Shown here piece by piece: positions 42,787 through 51,808 of a DNA stretch of 64,000 bases; position 1 is the first letter of the stretch, and each line of letters begins with the position of its first letter. The notes below the pieces were generated by a model that was not told the DNA's origin, searched no databases, and saw only the letters and a list, made by a program, of their open reading frames with translations. Location of the stretch: contig OZ251578.1 in assembly GCA_965243835.1 (NCBI GenBank), positions 3,100,001-3,164,000 on the forward strand. The letters run 5' to 3'. A program made the position numbers and the translations under genes. The stretch comes from G965202665 sp965243835. GTDB lineage: Bacteria; Actinomycetota; Acidimicrobiia; Spongiisociales; Spongiisociaceae.

Positions 42787-43812
42787 ATGACGATGGAAGC
42801 AATGGTGGAGGCGACCGGACTGGTTAAACGGTACGGGGAAGTCACCGCCTTGGACGGCTTGGACCTGGTGGTCCCCAAAGGAACCGTGTTCGGTCTGCTG
42901 GGTCCCAACGGGGCGGGGAAAACCACGGCCGTGTCCATTCTTTCCACCTTGCTGGAACCGGACAGCGGCTCGGCCCGGGTGGCCGGGTGCGACCTGCTGA
43001 CCGAACCGGCCCGGGTGCGGAAAAACATCGGCCTCTCCGGGCAGAACGCGGCGGTGGACGAGCACCTGACCGGGTATGAAAACCTGGATATGACCGGACG
43101 CCTCTACCGGCTGGGCTCCTCCCGCTCCAAAGCCCGGGCCAAGGAACTGTTGCGGATTTTCGACTTGGAGGAAGCCGGTCAGCGGCCGGTCAAAACCTAC
43201 TCGGGGGGGATGCGCCGCCGCTTGGACCTGGCCTGCGCCCTGGTGGCCCGCCCGCCGGTTTTGTTCCTGGACGAACCCACCACCGGACTGGACCCGCGCA
43301 GCCGCCAAGGCCTGTGGGAAGTCATTCAATATTTGGTGGAAGAGCAGGGCCGCACGCTCCTGCTCACCACCCAATACATGGAGGAGGCGGAGCGGCTGGC
43401 CGACGACATCCTGGTCATCGACCGGGGACGGGCCATCGCGCAGGGCGCGCCCGACGAGCTGAAAGCGCAAGTGGGCGGGGAGCGGGTGGAGATTTCCACC
43501 GCCACCGAGCCCGGGTTGGGCCGGGCCCGGGAGGTCCTGGGACGGATAGCGGTGGGGGAGTTGCAGGTTTACGAACGGACCCGCACCCTGGTGGCCCCCA
43601 TCACCGGCGGGGCGGCCGTGCTCACCGAGGCCTTGAAAGCTTTGCAGGAGGCGCAGGTGACGGTGGTGGACGCCGGTCTGCGCCGCCCCACGCTGAACGA
43701 TGTGTTCCTCACCCTCACCGGGCGGGCGGCGGAACCCGACGACGAAGAACGGGAGGAGACGCCGGCCGCCCCGCCGGACCCGGCCGGGGAGCCGGAGGAG
43801 GATCGGGAATGA
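42787..43812 (+). CDS. DrrA-type ABC-2 exporter ATPase
   Basis: The 341-residue ATPase has GPNGAGKTT (Walker A), YSGGMRRRLDLA (signature) and LFLDEPTTGLDPRSR (Walker B), and a C-terminal extension of about 110 residues typical of the daunorubicin-resistance DrrA group. The extreme C-terminus is acidic and Pro-rich. Its stop overlaps the permease start by four bases. It should export a drug-like or lipid molecule. GAGGAAGAAG precedes the ATG. Confidence 0.93.
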   Translation: MTMEAMVEATGLVKRYGEVTALDGLDLVVPKGTVFGLLGPNGAGKTTAVSILSTLLEPDSGSARVAGCDLLTEPARVRKNIGLSGQNAAVDEHLTGYENLDMTGRLYRLGSSRSKARAKELLRIFDLEEAGQRPVKTYSGGMRRRLDLACALVARPPVLFLDEPTTGLDPRSRQGLWEVIQYLVEEQGRTLLLTTQYMEEAERLADDILVIDRGRAIAQGAPDELKAQVGGERVEISTATEPGLGRAREVLGRIAVGELQVYERTRTLVAPITGGAAVLTEALKALQEAQVTVVDAGLRRPTLNDVFLTLTGRAAEPDDEEREETPAAPPDPAGEPEEDRE

Positions 43813-44615
43813 AAGAGTTTCTGTGGGCCGTCTCCGACGGGGCGGTAATCGCCAAACGCAACGTGATCAAAATCCGGCGGGTGCCGGAGGTGCTGGTGTT
43901 CGTTCTGCTGTCCCCGGTGATGTTCGTGTTGCTGTTCGCGTTCGTGTTCGGCAGCGCCATCGACGTCCCCGGCGTTTCCTATCGCGAGTTCCTGATCGCG
44001 GGCATCTTCGCCCAGACGGCCGTGTTCGGGGCCACTTTCACCGGGGCCGGCCTGGCCGAGGACATGCAGAAGGGGATCATCGATCGCTTCCGGTCTTTGC
44101 CCATGTCCCGGAGCGCGGTGCTGGTGGGTCGCACGGTCAGCGACGTGGTGTACAACGTGCTGTCGCTGTTGGTGATGATGATTACCGGCCTGATCATCGG
44201 CTGGCGGATCCGGGGGAGCCTGCTGGACGCGCTGGCCGGGTTCGGCCTGTTGCTTCTGTTCGCCTACGCCTTCTCCTGGGTGATGGCCTGGGTGGGGATG
44301 GTCGTGCCCAGCCCGGAGGTGCTCAACAACGCCTCGTTTATGGTGATCCTGCCGGTTACTTTCATCGCCAACACGTTCGTGCCGTCCGACAACCTGCCCG
44401 CCCCGTTGCGGGTGTTCGCGGAATGGAATCCGATTTCGTCGGTCACGCAAGCCGTGCGCGACCTGTTCGGCAACATCCCGGCCGGAACCCCCCCGCCCGA
44501 CGCTTGGCCCCTGCAGAACGCGGTCCTCTACACCCTGATTTGGGTGGTTATCATCATTTTCGTCTTCGGTCCGCTGTCCATAAACCGCTACCGTAAGGTG
44601 GGGCGCCGCTCCTAG
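43809..44615 (+). CDS. DrrB-type ABC-2 exporter permease
   Basis: A 268-residue ABC-2 permease with six hydrophobic helices (about 30-50, 62-85, 110-135, 145-165, 175-200 and 235-258). Between helices 2 and 3 is the family's GLAEDMQKGIIDRFRSLPMSR, which contacts the ATPase. ATG 43809 overlaps the ATPase stop. The pair forms a complete exporter of DrrAB type. Confidence 0.92.
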   Translation: MKEFLWAVSDGAVIAKRNVIKIRRVPEVLVFVLLSPVMFVLLFAFVFGSAIDVPGVSYREFLIAGIFAQTAVFGATFTGAGLAEDMQKGIIDRFRSLPMSRSAVLVGRTVSDVVYNVLSLLVMMITGLIIGWRIRGSLLDALAGFGLLLLFAYAFSWVMAWVGMVVPSPEVLNNASFMVILPVTFIANTFVPSDNLPAPLRVFAEWNPISSVTQAVRDLFGNIPAGTPPPDAWPLQNAVLYTLIWVVIIIFVFGPLSINRYRKVGRRS

Positions 44616-44674
44616 AAACGCTCTCCCCGGCGCCGACAGGACGACCGGCGACCCGCAGGGCGCGGCAATCTATC

Positions 44675-44680
44675 TATAAT
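44675..44680 (+). promoter_or_regulatory. -10 box of the nuo operon
   Basis: A perfect TATAAT lies 54 bases before the nuoA start. No obvious -35 box is at the usual distance. Confidence 0.45.
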
Positions 44681-44733
44681 CGGCCCGGTACAGGACCAGC
44701 GGCCCGGACCCAGGGCGCGACGGCGGAGCGAGA

Positions 44734-45099
44734 GTGAGCGAATACTTTCAGGACTACATAGCGGTGGCGGCTTTCGCCGCCTTCGGCCTGCTGTTGGTAG
44801 CGGCCACCCTGGGCGTCACCTACCTGGTGCGGCCCTCCAATCCCACCAAGGAGAAGGTCACCACCTACGAATGCGGGGTGGACCCGGTGGGGGAGGGCTG
44901 GAACCACACCTTCGTGCGCTACTACATTTTCGGTTTGCTGTTCGTGCTGTTCGACGTGGAGGCGGTGTTCATCTTCCCGTGGGCGGTGGTGTCCGAGTCG
45001 CTGGGACTGCCGGGGGCCATCGCCATGGCGGTGTTCATCCTCACCCTGCTGGAAGGGTTGCTGTACGCCATCCGCAAAGGGGTGTTGCGATGGGAGTAG
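44734..45099 (+). CDS. nuoA: NADH-quinone oxidoreductase subunit A
   Basis: A 121-residue membrane subunit with three helices and the conserved YECGVDPVGEGWNHTFVRYY loop, next to the quinone channel. It begins with GTG. It is the first gene of an eleven-gene complex I operon and overlaps nuoB by ten bases. Confidence 0.95.
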   Translation: MSEYFQDYIAVAAFAAFGLLLVAATLGVTYLVRPSNPTKEKVTTYECGVDPVGEGWNHTFVRYYIFGLLFVLFDVEAVFIFPWAVVSESLGLPGAIAMAVFILTLLEGLLYAIRKGVLRWE

Positions 45100-45599
45100 T
45101 GGCGGAGCGTTTCGGGGGGATCAAGCCGGTTTCCTGGTTGCTGAACTGGTCGCGCCGCTATTCGCTGTGGCTGTTCCAGTTCGGCTTGGCTTGTTGCGCC
45201 ATCGAAATGATGGCCGCCTCCGGCCCCCGCTACGACTTTATGCGGTTCGGGATCATCCCCCTGCCCGCCTCCCCCCGCCAGGCGGACCTGATGGTGGTGG
45301 CGGGCACGGTCACCGACAAGATGGCCCCCGCCGTCCGCCGCCTCTACGAGCAGATGCCGGAACCCAAATACGTGATCTCCATGGGTTCCTGCTCCAACTG
45401 CGGCGGCCCCTACTGGGATTCCTATTCGGTGACCAAAGGGGTGGACCAGATCATTCCGGTGGACGTCTACGTGCCCGGCTGTCCGCCCCGCCCGGAGGCC
45501 CTGATGGAGGGGATCGTGCTTCTGCAGGAGAAAATCAAGGGCGAGGATGTCCGCGAGAAATGGAAGCGCCGTGACCGACAGCCCGTCTGAGACGCCGCC
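45090..45599 (+). CDS. nuoB: NADH-quinone oxidoreductase subunit B
   Basis: NuoB (166 residues, stop at 45588-45590) carries the N2 iron-sulfur cluster, the last one before quinone. Ligand cysteines are Cys35 and Cys36 in GLACCAIEMM, then SMGSCSNCGG and VPGCPPRPEAL. ATG 45090 lies within nuoA's end. The true stop is at 45590; the few bases beyond belong to nuoC, which overlaps by 44 bases. Confidence 0.93.
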
Positions 45600-46149
45600 G
45601 GAAACCCCCGCCCCCGGCTTGGCCGACGCCTTGGCCGCGGCGACCGGGGGGACCCCGGTGGAGATCAACCGCACCCCCAAGGTGCGGGTGGAGCCCGCCG
45701 CTTGGCGGGAAGCGGCTACCATAGCCCGGGACGAGTTCGGCCTGGTTTTTTTCTCCTGGTTGTCGGCCACCGACTGGGCCAACCAGACCGCGGTGGGCGA
45801 CCCCCCCGGCGAGGAAGTGGCGGAACGGTACGAGGTGCTGTGCGCGGTGTCGGACCTGGAGCAGGGGGAGTTGGCGATATTGTCCACCGACCTGGACAAG
45901 GCCGCGCCCCGGGTGGACAGCCTGTGCGACGTCTACCCGGGGGCCAACTGGCACGAGCGGGAAGCGGCGGAAATGTTCGGCATCGACTTCGCCGGCCATC
46001 CCGACCTGGCCAAGCTCTACCTGCCCGATGACTTTGCGGGTCATCCGTTGCGCAAAAGTTACCCGTTGTTGAGCCGGGAAGTGAAACCGTGGCCGGGCAC
46101 GGTGGACGTGGAAGAAATGCCCCCCTCCTCCGAGAACCCGGAGGCGTGA
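45547..46149 (+). CDS. nuoC: NADH-quinone oxidoreductase subunit C
   Basis: A 200-residue peripheral-arm subunit with a proline-rich N-terminus and the conserved HEREAAEMFGIDFAGHPDL followed by DDFAGHPLRKSYPL. It is separate from NuoD. ATG 45547 gives the longest form; GTG 45571 is an alternative start with less overlap to nuoB. Confidence 0.92.
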   Translation: MSARNGSAVTDSPSETPPETPAPGLADALAAATGGTPVEINRTPKVRVEPAAWREAATIARDEFGLVFFSWLSATDWANQTAVGDPPGEEVAERYEVLCAVSDLEQGELAILSTDLDKAAPRVDSLCDVYPGANWHEREAAEMFGIDFAGHPDLAKLYLPDDFAGHPLRKSYPLLSREVKPWPGTVDVEEMPPSSENPEA

Positions 46150-47333
46150 TGGAGCAAGCCCTGGCCCACCATCTGTCCGAGGCGGCGGTGTCGGTGGAGT
46201 TGGAAACGGAGGGGATGACCCTCAACATCGGCCCCCAGCATCCGTCCACGCACGGGGTGTTGCGCCTAGTGGCCACCGTGGACGGGGAGCGGGCCACCGA
46301 CATCCGGCCCGTGATCGGCTACATGCACCGCGGCTACGAGAAGTTGTCCGAGGTGCGCACCTACCCGCAGATCACCACCATCGTCAACCGCATCGACTGG
46401 GTGTCCGGCTTCGCCAACGAGGTCCCGTTCATGGTGGCCGCCGAGCGGCTGATGGAAATCGAACCCCCGGAGCGGGCGCAGTGGATCCGCCTCATCCTGA
46501 GCGAGATGGCCCGCATTTCCTCCCATCTGGTGTTCATGGCCTCCTATCCTTTGGAGCTGGGGGCGGCCACCCCCCTCTTCTTCGCCCTGCGGGAGAGGGA
46601 GCGGGTGCTGGACTTGCTGGAGTCGGTCACCGGCGGCCGTTTCCATCCCAACTTCAACCGCATCGGGGGGGTGAAACCGGTGTACGGGGCGGGTCCGGTC
46701 ACCAAAAAAACCGGCCAGGACGTCCCCTCCGCGTTCCTGTCCGACACCCGCGACGCCATGCATAAGGTGCTGGAAACCTGCGACGAGATCGAGGAGCTGG
46801 TGGCGGGCAACGAAGTGTTCCTGGTCCGCACCAAGGGGGTGGGGGTGATTCCGGTGGAGACGGGGGCCGCCTACGGGGTGTCCGGCCCCAACCTGCGCGC
46901 CTCCGGTTGCGGGTTCGACCTGCGCAAAACCTCCGACTACCTGCCCTACGACCGGTTTGAGTTCGACGTTCCCACCGGGGAGAACGGGGACTGCTGGGAC
47001 CGCTGGTGGGTGCGTTTGGAGGAAATCCGGCAGTCGGCCCGCATCATAACCTCGGCCATCGACGGACTGCCGTCGGGTCCCCTGCAGGCCAAAACGCCCC
47101 GCATCATCAAGGTCCCGGCGGGGGAAACCTACGTGCGGGCCGAGAACCCGAAAGGGGAGATGGGCTACTACCTGGTTTCCCTGGGCGGCTTGGGCCCCTA
47201 CCGGCTGAAAATCCGCTCCGCCTCTTTCTCCAACTTGTCCATCCTGCCCTGGGTGCTGGAGGGGGCGTTGGTGCCCGACTTCATCGCCATTATGGGGTCG
47301 CTGGACTTCGTGTTGGGAGACGTGGACCGATGA
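46149..47333 (+). CDS. nuoD: NADH-quinone oxidoreductase subunit D
   Basis: NuoD (394 residues) forms the quinone-binding pocket together with NuoB. Seen: NIGPQHPSTHGVLRLV, then IGYMHRGYEKL, and a C-terminus ending in the typical GSLDFVLGDVDR. The ATG overlaps nuoC's stop by one base. Normally nuoE, nuoF and nuoG would follow; here the next gene is nuoH. Confidence 0.95.
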   Translation: MEQALAHHLSEAAVSVELETEGMTLNIGPQHPSTHGVLRLVATVDGERATDIRPVIGYMHRGYEKLSEVRTYPQITTIVNRIDWVSGFANEVPFMVAAERLMEIEPPERAQWIRLILSEMARISSHLVFMASYPLELGAATPLFFALRERERVLDLLESVTGGRFHPNFNRIGGVKPVYGAGPVTKKTGQDVPSAFLSDTRDAMHKVLETCDEIEELVAGNEVFLVRTKGVGVIPVETGAAYGVSGPNLRASGCGFDLRKTSDYLPYDRFEFDVPTGENGDCWDRWWVRLEEIRQSARIITSAIDGLPSGPLQAKTPRIIKVPAGETYVRAENPKGEMGYYLVSLGGLGPYRLKIRSASFSNLSILPWVLEGALVPDFIAIMGSLDFVLGDVDR

Positions 47334-48325
47334 TCATGGCCGGGCTGGCCTTCTGGGCCGAGTTGGGAATCAAACTGGCGGTGGCCGCGGCCGCGGTGCC
47401 CGCCATCGGCATCGCCATCGGCTATGGGGAGATGAAACTGTCCGCCCACATGCAAAGCCGGGTCGGCCCCTACTTCGCGGGCGGCCGGTTCGGGTGGGCG
47501 CAACTGATCGCCGACGGGGTGAAGTTCATCCAAAAAGAGGACATCATCCCCGAGGAGGCGGACCGCCCGGTGTTCAAATGGGCCCCCGCCCTGGTGCTGT
47601 TGGGAACGATGGCCCTGCTGGTGGTCATCCCCGTCCACCCGGCCCGCAACGGGATCGTGCGCGACCTGGAGGTGGGGGTTTTCTACGCCTTGGCCGTTTC
47701 CTCCATCAGCACCATCGGGGTGCTGATGGCGGGCTGGTCGTCGGCCAACAAGTATTCGATGATCGGCGGCCTGCGGGCGGCCGGCCAGCTGATCGCCTAC
47801 GAGTTGCCGCTGGTGCTGGCCACGGTGGGGGTGGTGATCCAGGCGGGCACCATGTCCATGCAGGGGATCGTCGCCTCCCAAATCAGCCAGGGTTGGCCCT
47901 TCGCCCTCACCCAGTTCGCGGGGTTCGTCATCTTTATGATCGCCGCCCTGGCCGAGTTGACCCGCATCCCGTTCGACATGCCCATCGCCGAGTCGGAGTT
48001 GGTGATGGGATACGTAACCGAATATTCCGGGTTCCGCTTCCTGTTCTTTTTCCTGGCCGAATTCGCCAACATGTTTTCCATGTCGGCCATTGCGGTCACC
48101 CTCTTTTTGGGCGGCTACGGGCTGTGGGGGATAAACCCCGACACCCTGCTGTCGCCGGTTATCCTGTTCGCCAAGGTGGGGGTCCTGGTGTTCCTGATGA
48201 TCTGGTTGCGCTGGACCCTGCCCCGGTTGCGGGAAGACCAACTGCAGACCCTGGCTTGGAAATGGTTGATCCCGCTGGCGGTGGTCAACATCATCGTTAC
48301 CGCGATCCTGAAGGTGGTTCTCTGA
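47330..48325 (+). CDS. nuoH: NADH-quinone oxidoreductase subunit H
   Basis: A 331-residue membrane subunit with about eight helices that links quinone reduction to proton pumping. Conserved: MQSRVGPYFAGGRFGWAQ, LIADGVKFIQKEDIIPE and AELTRIPFDMPIAESELVMGY. ATG 47330 overlaps nuoD's stop by four bases (ATGA). Confidence 0.95.
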   Translation: MIMAGLAFWAELGIKLAVAAAAVPAIGIAIGYGEMKLSAHMQSRVGPYFAGGRFGWAQLIADGVKFIQKEDIIPEEADRPVFKWAPALVLLGTMALLVVIPVHPARNGIVRDLEVGVFYALAVSSISTIGVLMAGWSSANKYSMIGGLRAAGQLIAYELPLVLATVGVVIQAGTMSMQGIVASQISQGWPFALTQFAGFVIFMIAALAELTRIPFDMPIAESELVMGYVTEYSGFRFLFFFLAEFANMFSMSAIAVTLFLGGYGLWGINPDTLLSPVILFAKVGVLVFLMIWLRWTLPRLREDQLQTLAWKWLIPLAVVNIIVTAILKVVL

Positions 48326-48326
48326 A

Positions 48327-48827
48327 GTGAAAGGCTTGAGGAAAGTCAAACTGGGGATGTTCACCGGGATGAAGGTGACCCTGGTGACCATGTTCCGCAC
48401 TTGGGCGTTCAACCTGTCCGGCGGACGCCGCGGGTTGCGGTCCACCGTCAACTATCCGAAGGAGAAGGAAACCCCGGTGCCCCGGGCCCGGGGGGTGATC
48501 GCCCTCGATCAGGAGAACTGCACGGTGTGCATGCTGTGCGCCCGTTCCTGCCCCGACTGGTGCATTTACATCGAAGGCCACAAAGAAGAAAAACCCCCCT
48601 CCCGCCCGGGAGGCCGCCCCCGGGCCCGGGCCACCCTGGACCGGTTCGACATCGACTACGCCCTGTGTATGTACTGCGGGATCTGCGTGGAAGTGTGCCC
48701 GTTCGACGCCCTGTTCTGGACTCCCGAATACGAGTATTCGGAGTACGAAATGGGGGCGATGATGCACAACATGGACCGGCTGGCCGACTGGATGGACACG
48801 GTGCCCGCCGGGTTGGGGGAGAAGTGA
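48327..48827 (+). CDS. nuoI: NADH-quinone oxidoreductase subunit I
   Basis: A 166-residue ferredoxin-like subunit with two 4Fe-4S motifs, CTVCMLCARSCP and CMYCGICVEVCP, which pass electrons to NuoB. Between the two motifs is an unusual basic insert (EEKPPSRPGGRPRARATL). The start is GTG 48327, one base after nuoH's stop. Confidence 0.95.
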   Translation: MKGLRKVKLGMFTGMKVTLVTMFRTWAFNLSGGRRGLRSTVNYPKEKETPVPRARGVIALDQENCTVCMLCARSCPDWCIYIEGHKEEKPPSRPGGRPRARATLDRFDIDYALCMYCGICVEVCPFDALFWTPEYEYSEYEMGAMMHNMDRLADWMDTVPAGLGEK

Positions 48828-48840
48828 GGGGCGGGCGGCG

Positions 48841-49404
48841 ATGACCTTCTCCGAGTGGCTGGCCGAGCCGGTCAACTGGGCGTTTTTGGCCCTGGCCCTC
48901 CCCTGCGTGCTGGCCGCGGTGCGGGTGGTCACCTCCCGCAACGTGGTGCACGCCGCCCTGTTTTTGGTGCTGACCCTGGCCGCCTCCGCCGGGTTGTTCA
49001 TCCTCCTGTCCGCCGAATTCGTAGCCTGGGTTTTGGTGCTGGTCTACATCGGGGCGGTGGTGGTGCTGTTCCTGTTCGGGATTATGATCACCCGCGCCCC
49101 CCTGGGACGGGAGGGGGGTCTCAGCCACTCCGCCCGCTGGCCGGCCGCCCTGGCCGCCTTGGCGGTGCTGGGCCTCACCCTGGCCCTGATCCTGTCCGCG
49201 TCGGACATGGCGGGTTGGAACGAGCCGCTCCCGGCGGTGGGCGCCCGCACCGACACCGGAGTGTTGGGGGAGGCGTTCATCAACCGGTTCCTGATCCCGT
49301 TCGAGGCGGTGGGTTTCATTTTGCTGGCCGCCTTGATCGGGGGGATCACCCTGGCCCGCAAGGACCGCACCCCCGACGAGGAACGGGAAGAGGAGTCGGT
49401 ATGA
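48841..49404 (+). CDS. nuoJ: NADH-quinone oxidoreductase subunit J
   Basis: A 187-residue membrane subunit with five helices; the third includes the bulged LVYIGAVVVLFLFGIMI characteristic of NuoJ. Its stop overlaps nuoK's ATG by four bases. Confidence 0.94.
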   Translation: MTFSEWLAEPVNWAFLALALPCVLAAVRVVTSRNVVHAALFLVLTLAASAGLFILLSAEFVAWVLVLVYIGAVVVLFLFGIMITRAPLGREGGLSHSARWPAALAALAVLGLTLALILSASDMAGWNEPLPAVGARTDTGVLGEAFINRFLIPFEAVGFILLAALIGGITLARKDRTPDEEREEESV

Positions 49405-49706
49405 TCCTGACCCAGTTCCTGATCCTGAGCGCGGTGCTGTTGGCGCTGGGAGTGTACGGGCTCCTGTCCCGCCGCAACGCGGTGACCGTGTTGCTGTCGG
49501 TGGAGCTGATGCTGGCCGCGGTCAACATCAACCTGGTGGCCTTTGAAGCCTTCTGGCGTTCCTCCATCGCCGCCGGCCAAATCTTCGCCATCTTCGTGAT
49601 CACGGTGGCGGCGGCGGAGGTGGGAATCGGCTTGGCCATCATCCTGCTCATTTTCCGCAACCGGGCGGAGGGCAACGTGGACGAGTTGGACCTGATGAAA
49701 TGGTGA
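49401..49706 (+). CDS. nuoK: NADH-quinone oxidoreductase subunit K
   Basis: A 101-residue, three-helix subunit. The conserved membrane glutamates are seen in LLSVELMLAAVNINLV and VAAAEVGIGLAIIL. The ATG overlaps the nuoJ stop, and its end overlaps nuoL by seven bases. Confidence 0.95.
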   Translation: MILTQFLILSAVLLALGVYGLLSRRNAVTVLLSVELMLAAVNINLVAFEAFWRSSIAAGQIFAIFVITVAAAEVGIGLAIILLIFRNRAEGNVDELDLMKW

Positions 49707-51766
49707 ACGGATCGCCGGTCGCGCAGGCCGGGCTGGTCCTGGCCGCCGGGGAGGGAGGCGCCGCCCAACTGACGGAGGGAGGATTCTTCGCCTCCACCGC
49801 CTGGATAATGCTGGTTCTGCCCTTCGTCGCTTTCCTGGGAATCGTGCTGTTCGGGCGGCGCATGCGCAAACTGGGGGCGGAGTTGGCGGTGGGGGCGATG
49901 GCCGTCAACCTGGCGTGGGCCTCGGTGTTGCTGGTTCAGAACATGGCGGGCGGCATCTACCGCGAGTTTCAGTTCACCATCGCCGACATCGGGGAGTTCG
50001 CCGGGCGGGCACTGTCCTTCGAGTTGGGGTTCGTGGTGGACGGCCTGTCCATAATGATGTACTGGGTGGTGGCCTTTGTGGGATTGCTGGTGTTCATCTA
50101 CGCGGTGGGGTATATGAAGGGGGATGTGCGGGTCACCTGGTTCTTCGCCTCCCTGTCCTTGTTCGCCGGTTCCATGCTGGTGCTGGTAGGCGCCCCCAAC
50201 CTGGTCCAGTTAATCGTCGGCTGGGAGGGGGTGGGTCTGGCCTCCTACCTGCTCATCGGCCACTACTGGGAACAGAAGGAGAACAGCAACGCCGCCATCA
50301 AGGCTTTCCTCACCAACAAGGTGGCCGACGTGGGCCTGATCCTGGGGGCGATCCTGATCGGGGTTTCGCTGGGCGGCTTCCGGTTCTCCACCCTGGCCGA
50401 AGCGGCCGCCGAACACAGCGGGGCTTTGGAGACGGTGGCCTTCGCCGGGGGTTTGCTCCTCTTCCTGGGGGCGATGGGCAAGTCGGCCCAGTTCCCCCTG
50501 CATGTGTGGTTGCCGGACGCCATGGCCGGCCCCACCCCGGTTTCCGCCCTCATGCACGCCGCCACCATGGTCACCGCCGGCATTTACCTGATGGCCCGCG
50601 CCTTTCCCCTCTATCAGAACATGGCCGCCGGGGCCCGGGACTGGATGCTCCCCATCGCCGTCGTCACCCTGCTCGTCCTGGGGTTGTTGGCCCTGGTGGC
50701 CGACGACTTGAAGAAGGTGCTGGCCTATTCCACGGTCAGCCAGCTGGGGTATATGATGGCCGCAGTGGCGGCCGGGGGATACACGGCCGGCCTCTTCCAC
50801 CTTTTCACCCACGCCTTTTTCAAGGCATTGCTGTTTTTGGGGGCGGGGTCGGTCATCCACGCCGTCCATTCCAACAACATGAGCGACATGGGGGGCCTGC
50901 GCAAACATATGCCGGTCACGTTCTGGACGTTCGTAATCGGGTCGGTGTCCCTGGCCGGGGTGATCCCGCTGGCCGGTTTCTGGTCCAAAGACGAGATTCT
51001 GGCTACCTTGAACCACGAGGGCTACACCGCTTTTATGTGGATGGCGGTGGCCGGGGCTTTCATCACCGCCTTCTATATGACCCGGGCGGTGTGCCTGACT
51101 TTCCTGGGCACCTACCGGGGGAGCGGCCATCCCCACGAGTCGCCCAAGTCCATGACCGTCCCCCTGGTCGTCTTGGCGGTTCCCAGCGTCGTGGCCGGCC
51201 TGTTCAACATTCCCGGCGTTTCCTGGGGGCCGATCGGCAACTTCACCGAATGGGTGGGCGCCCGGCTGACGGCGATGGGGGATTACCATCCCACCGGCGT
51301 GGAATGGGATCTGGCCGCCTACGGGCTGGCCGCGGCCGCGCTGGGGATCGGGCTGGGATGGCTCTTGTTCGCTCGGCAGGCGGACACGCAACCGGCCCGG
51401 GACCGGTTGGAAATCCCGGTCCTTTATCCGCTGTTGCGCCGCAAATTTTTCATCGACGACCTCTATTTGAAAGGAGTGGTGGGTCCCGTCAAAGGCCCGC
51501 TGGCCCGGGGGGTGAACTTCGTCAACGATTACGTACTCGACGGGATCATCAACGGGGCGGGGGCGGCGGTCGCCTGGCTGGGGCGGTTGGTGTACGGACG
51601 GCTGGACCAGCAGGGCATCGACCTGGTTTACAACGCCGCCGCGGGCGGTACCAGCGGAGCGGGCGGAAAACTCCGTTTCCTCCAAACCGGCAAGGTGCAA
51701 CAATACGCCGGGGCTTTCATTACGGGGGCCCTGCTCCTGGCGGCGGCCGGATTGCTGTTCGGATAG
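49700..51766 (+). CDS. nuoL: NADH-quinone oxidoreductase subunit L
   Basis: The 688-residue antiporter-like subunit has about 16 membrane helices and the long lateral helix at the C-terminus. Conserved: VGWEGVGLASYLLIGHYW, MGKSAQFPLHVWLPDAM and HAFFKALLFLGAGSVIHA. It pumps protons. Confidence 0.95.
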   Translation: MVNGSPVAQAGLVLAAGEGGAAQLTEGGFFASTAWIMLVLPFVAFLGIVLFGRRMRKLGAELAVGAMAVNLAWASVLLVQNMAGGIYREFQFTIADIGEFAGRALSFELGFVVDGLSIMMYWVVAFVGLLVFIYAVGYMKGDVRVTWFFASLSLFAGSMLVLVGAPNLVQLIVGWEGVGLASYLLIGHYWEQKENSNAAIKAFLTNKVADVGLILGAILIGVSLGGFRFSTLAEAAAEHSGALETVAFAGGLLLFLGAMGKSAQFPLHVWLPDAMAGPTPVSALMHAATMVTAGIYLMARAFPLYQNMAAGARDWMLPIAVVTLLVLGLLALVADDLKKVLAYSTVSQLGYMMAAVAAGGYTAGLFHLFTHAFFKALLFLGAGSVIHAVHSNNMSDMGGLRKHMPVTFWTFVIGSVSLAGVIPLAGFWSKDEILATLNHEGYTAFMWMAVAGAFITAFYMTRAVCLTFLGTYRGSGHPHESPKSMTVPLVVLAVPSVVAGLFNIPGVSWGPIGNFTEWVGARLTAMGDYHPTGVEWDLAAYGLAAAALGIGLGWLLFARQADTQPARDRLEIPVLYPLLRRKFFIDDLYLKGVVGPVKGPLARGVNFVNDYVLDGIINGAGAAVAWLGRLVYGRLDQQGIDLVYNAAAGGTSGAGGKLRFLQTGKVQQYAGAFITGALLLAAAGLLFG

Positions 51767-51808
51767 CGGGAAAGGTGAAGGCAAATGGGCGAGACGGGAG
51801 TTAGATAG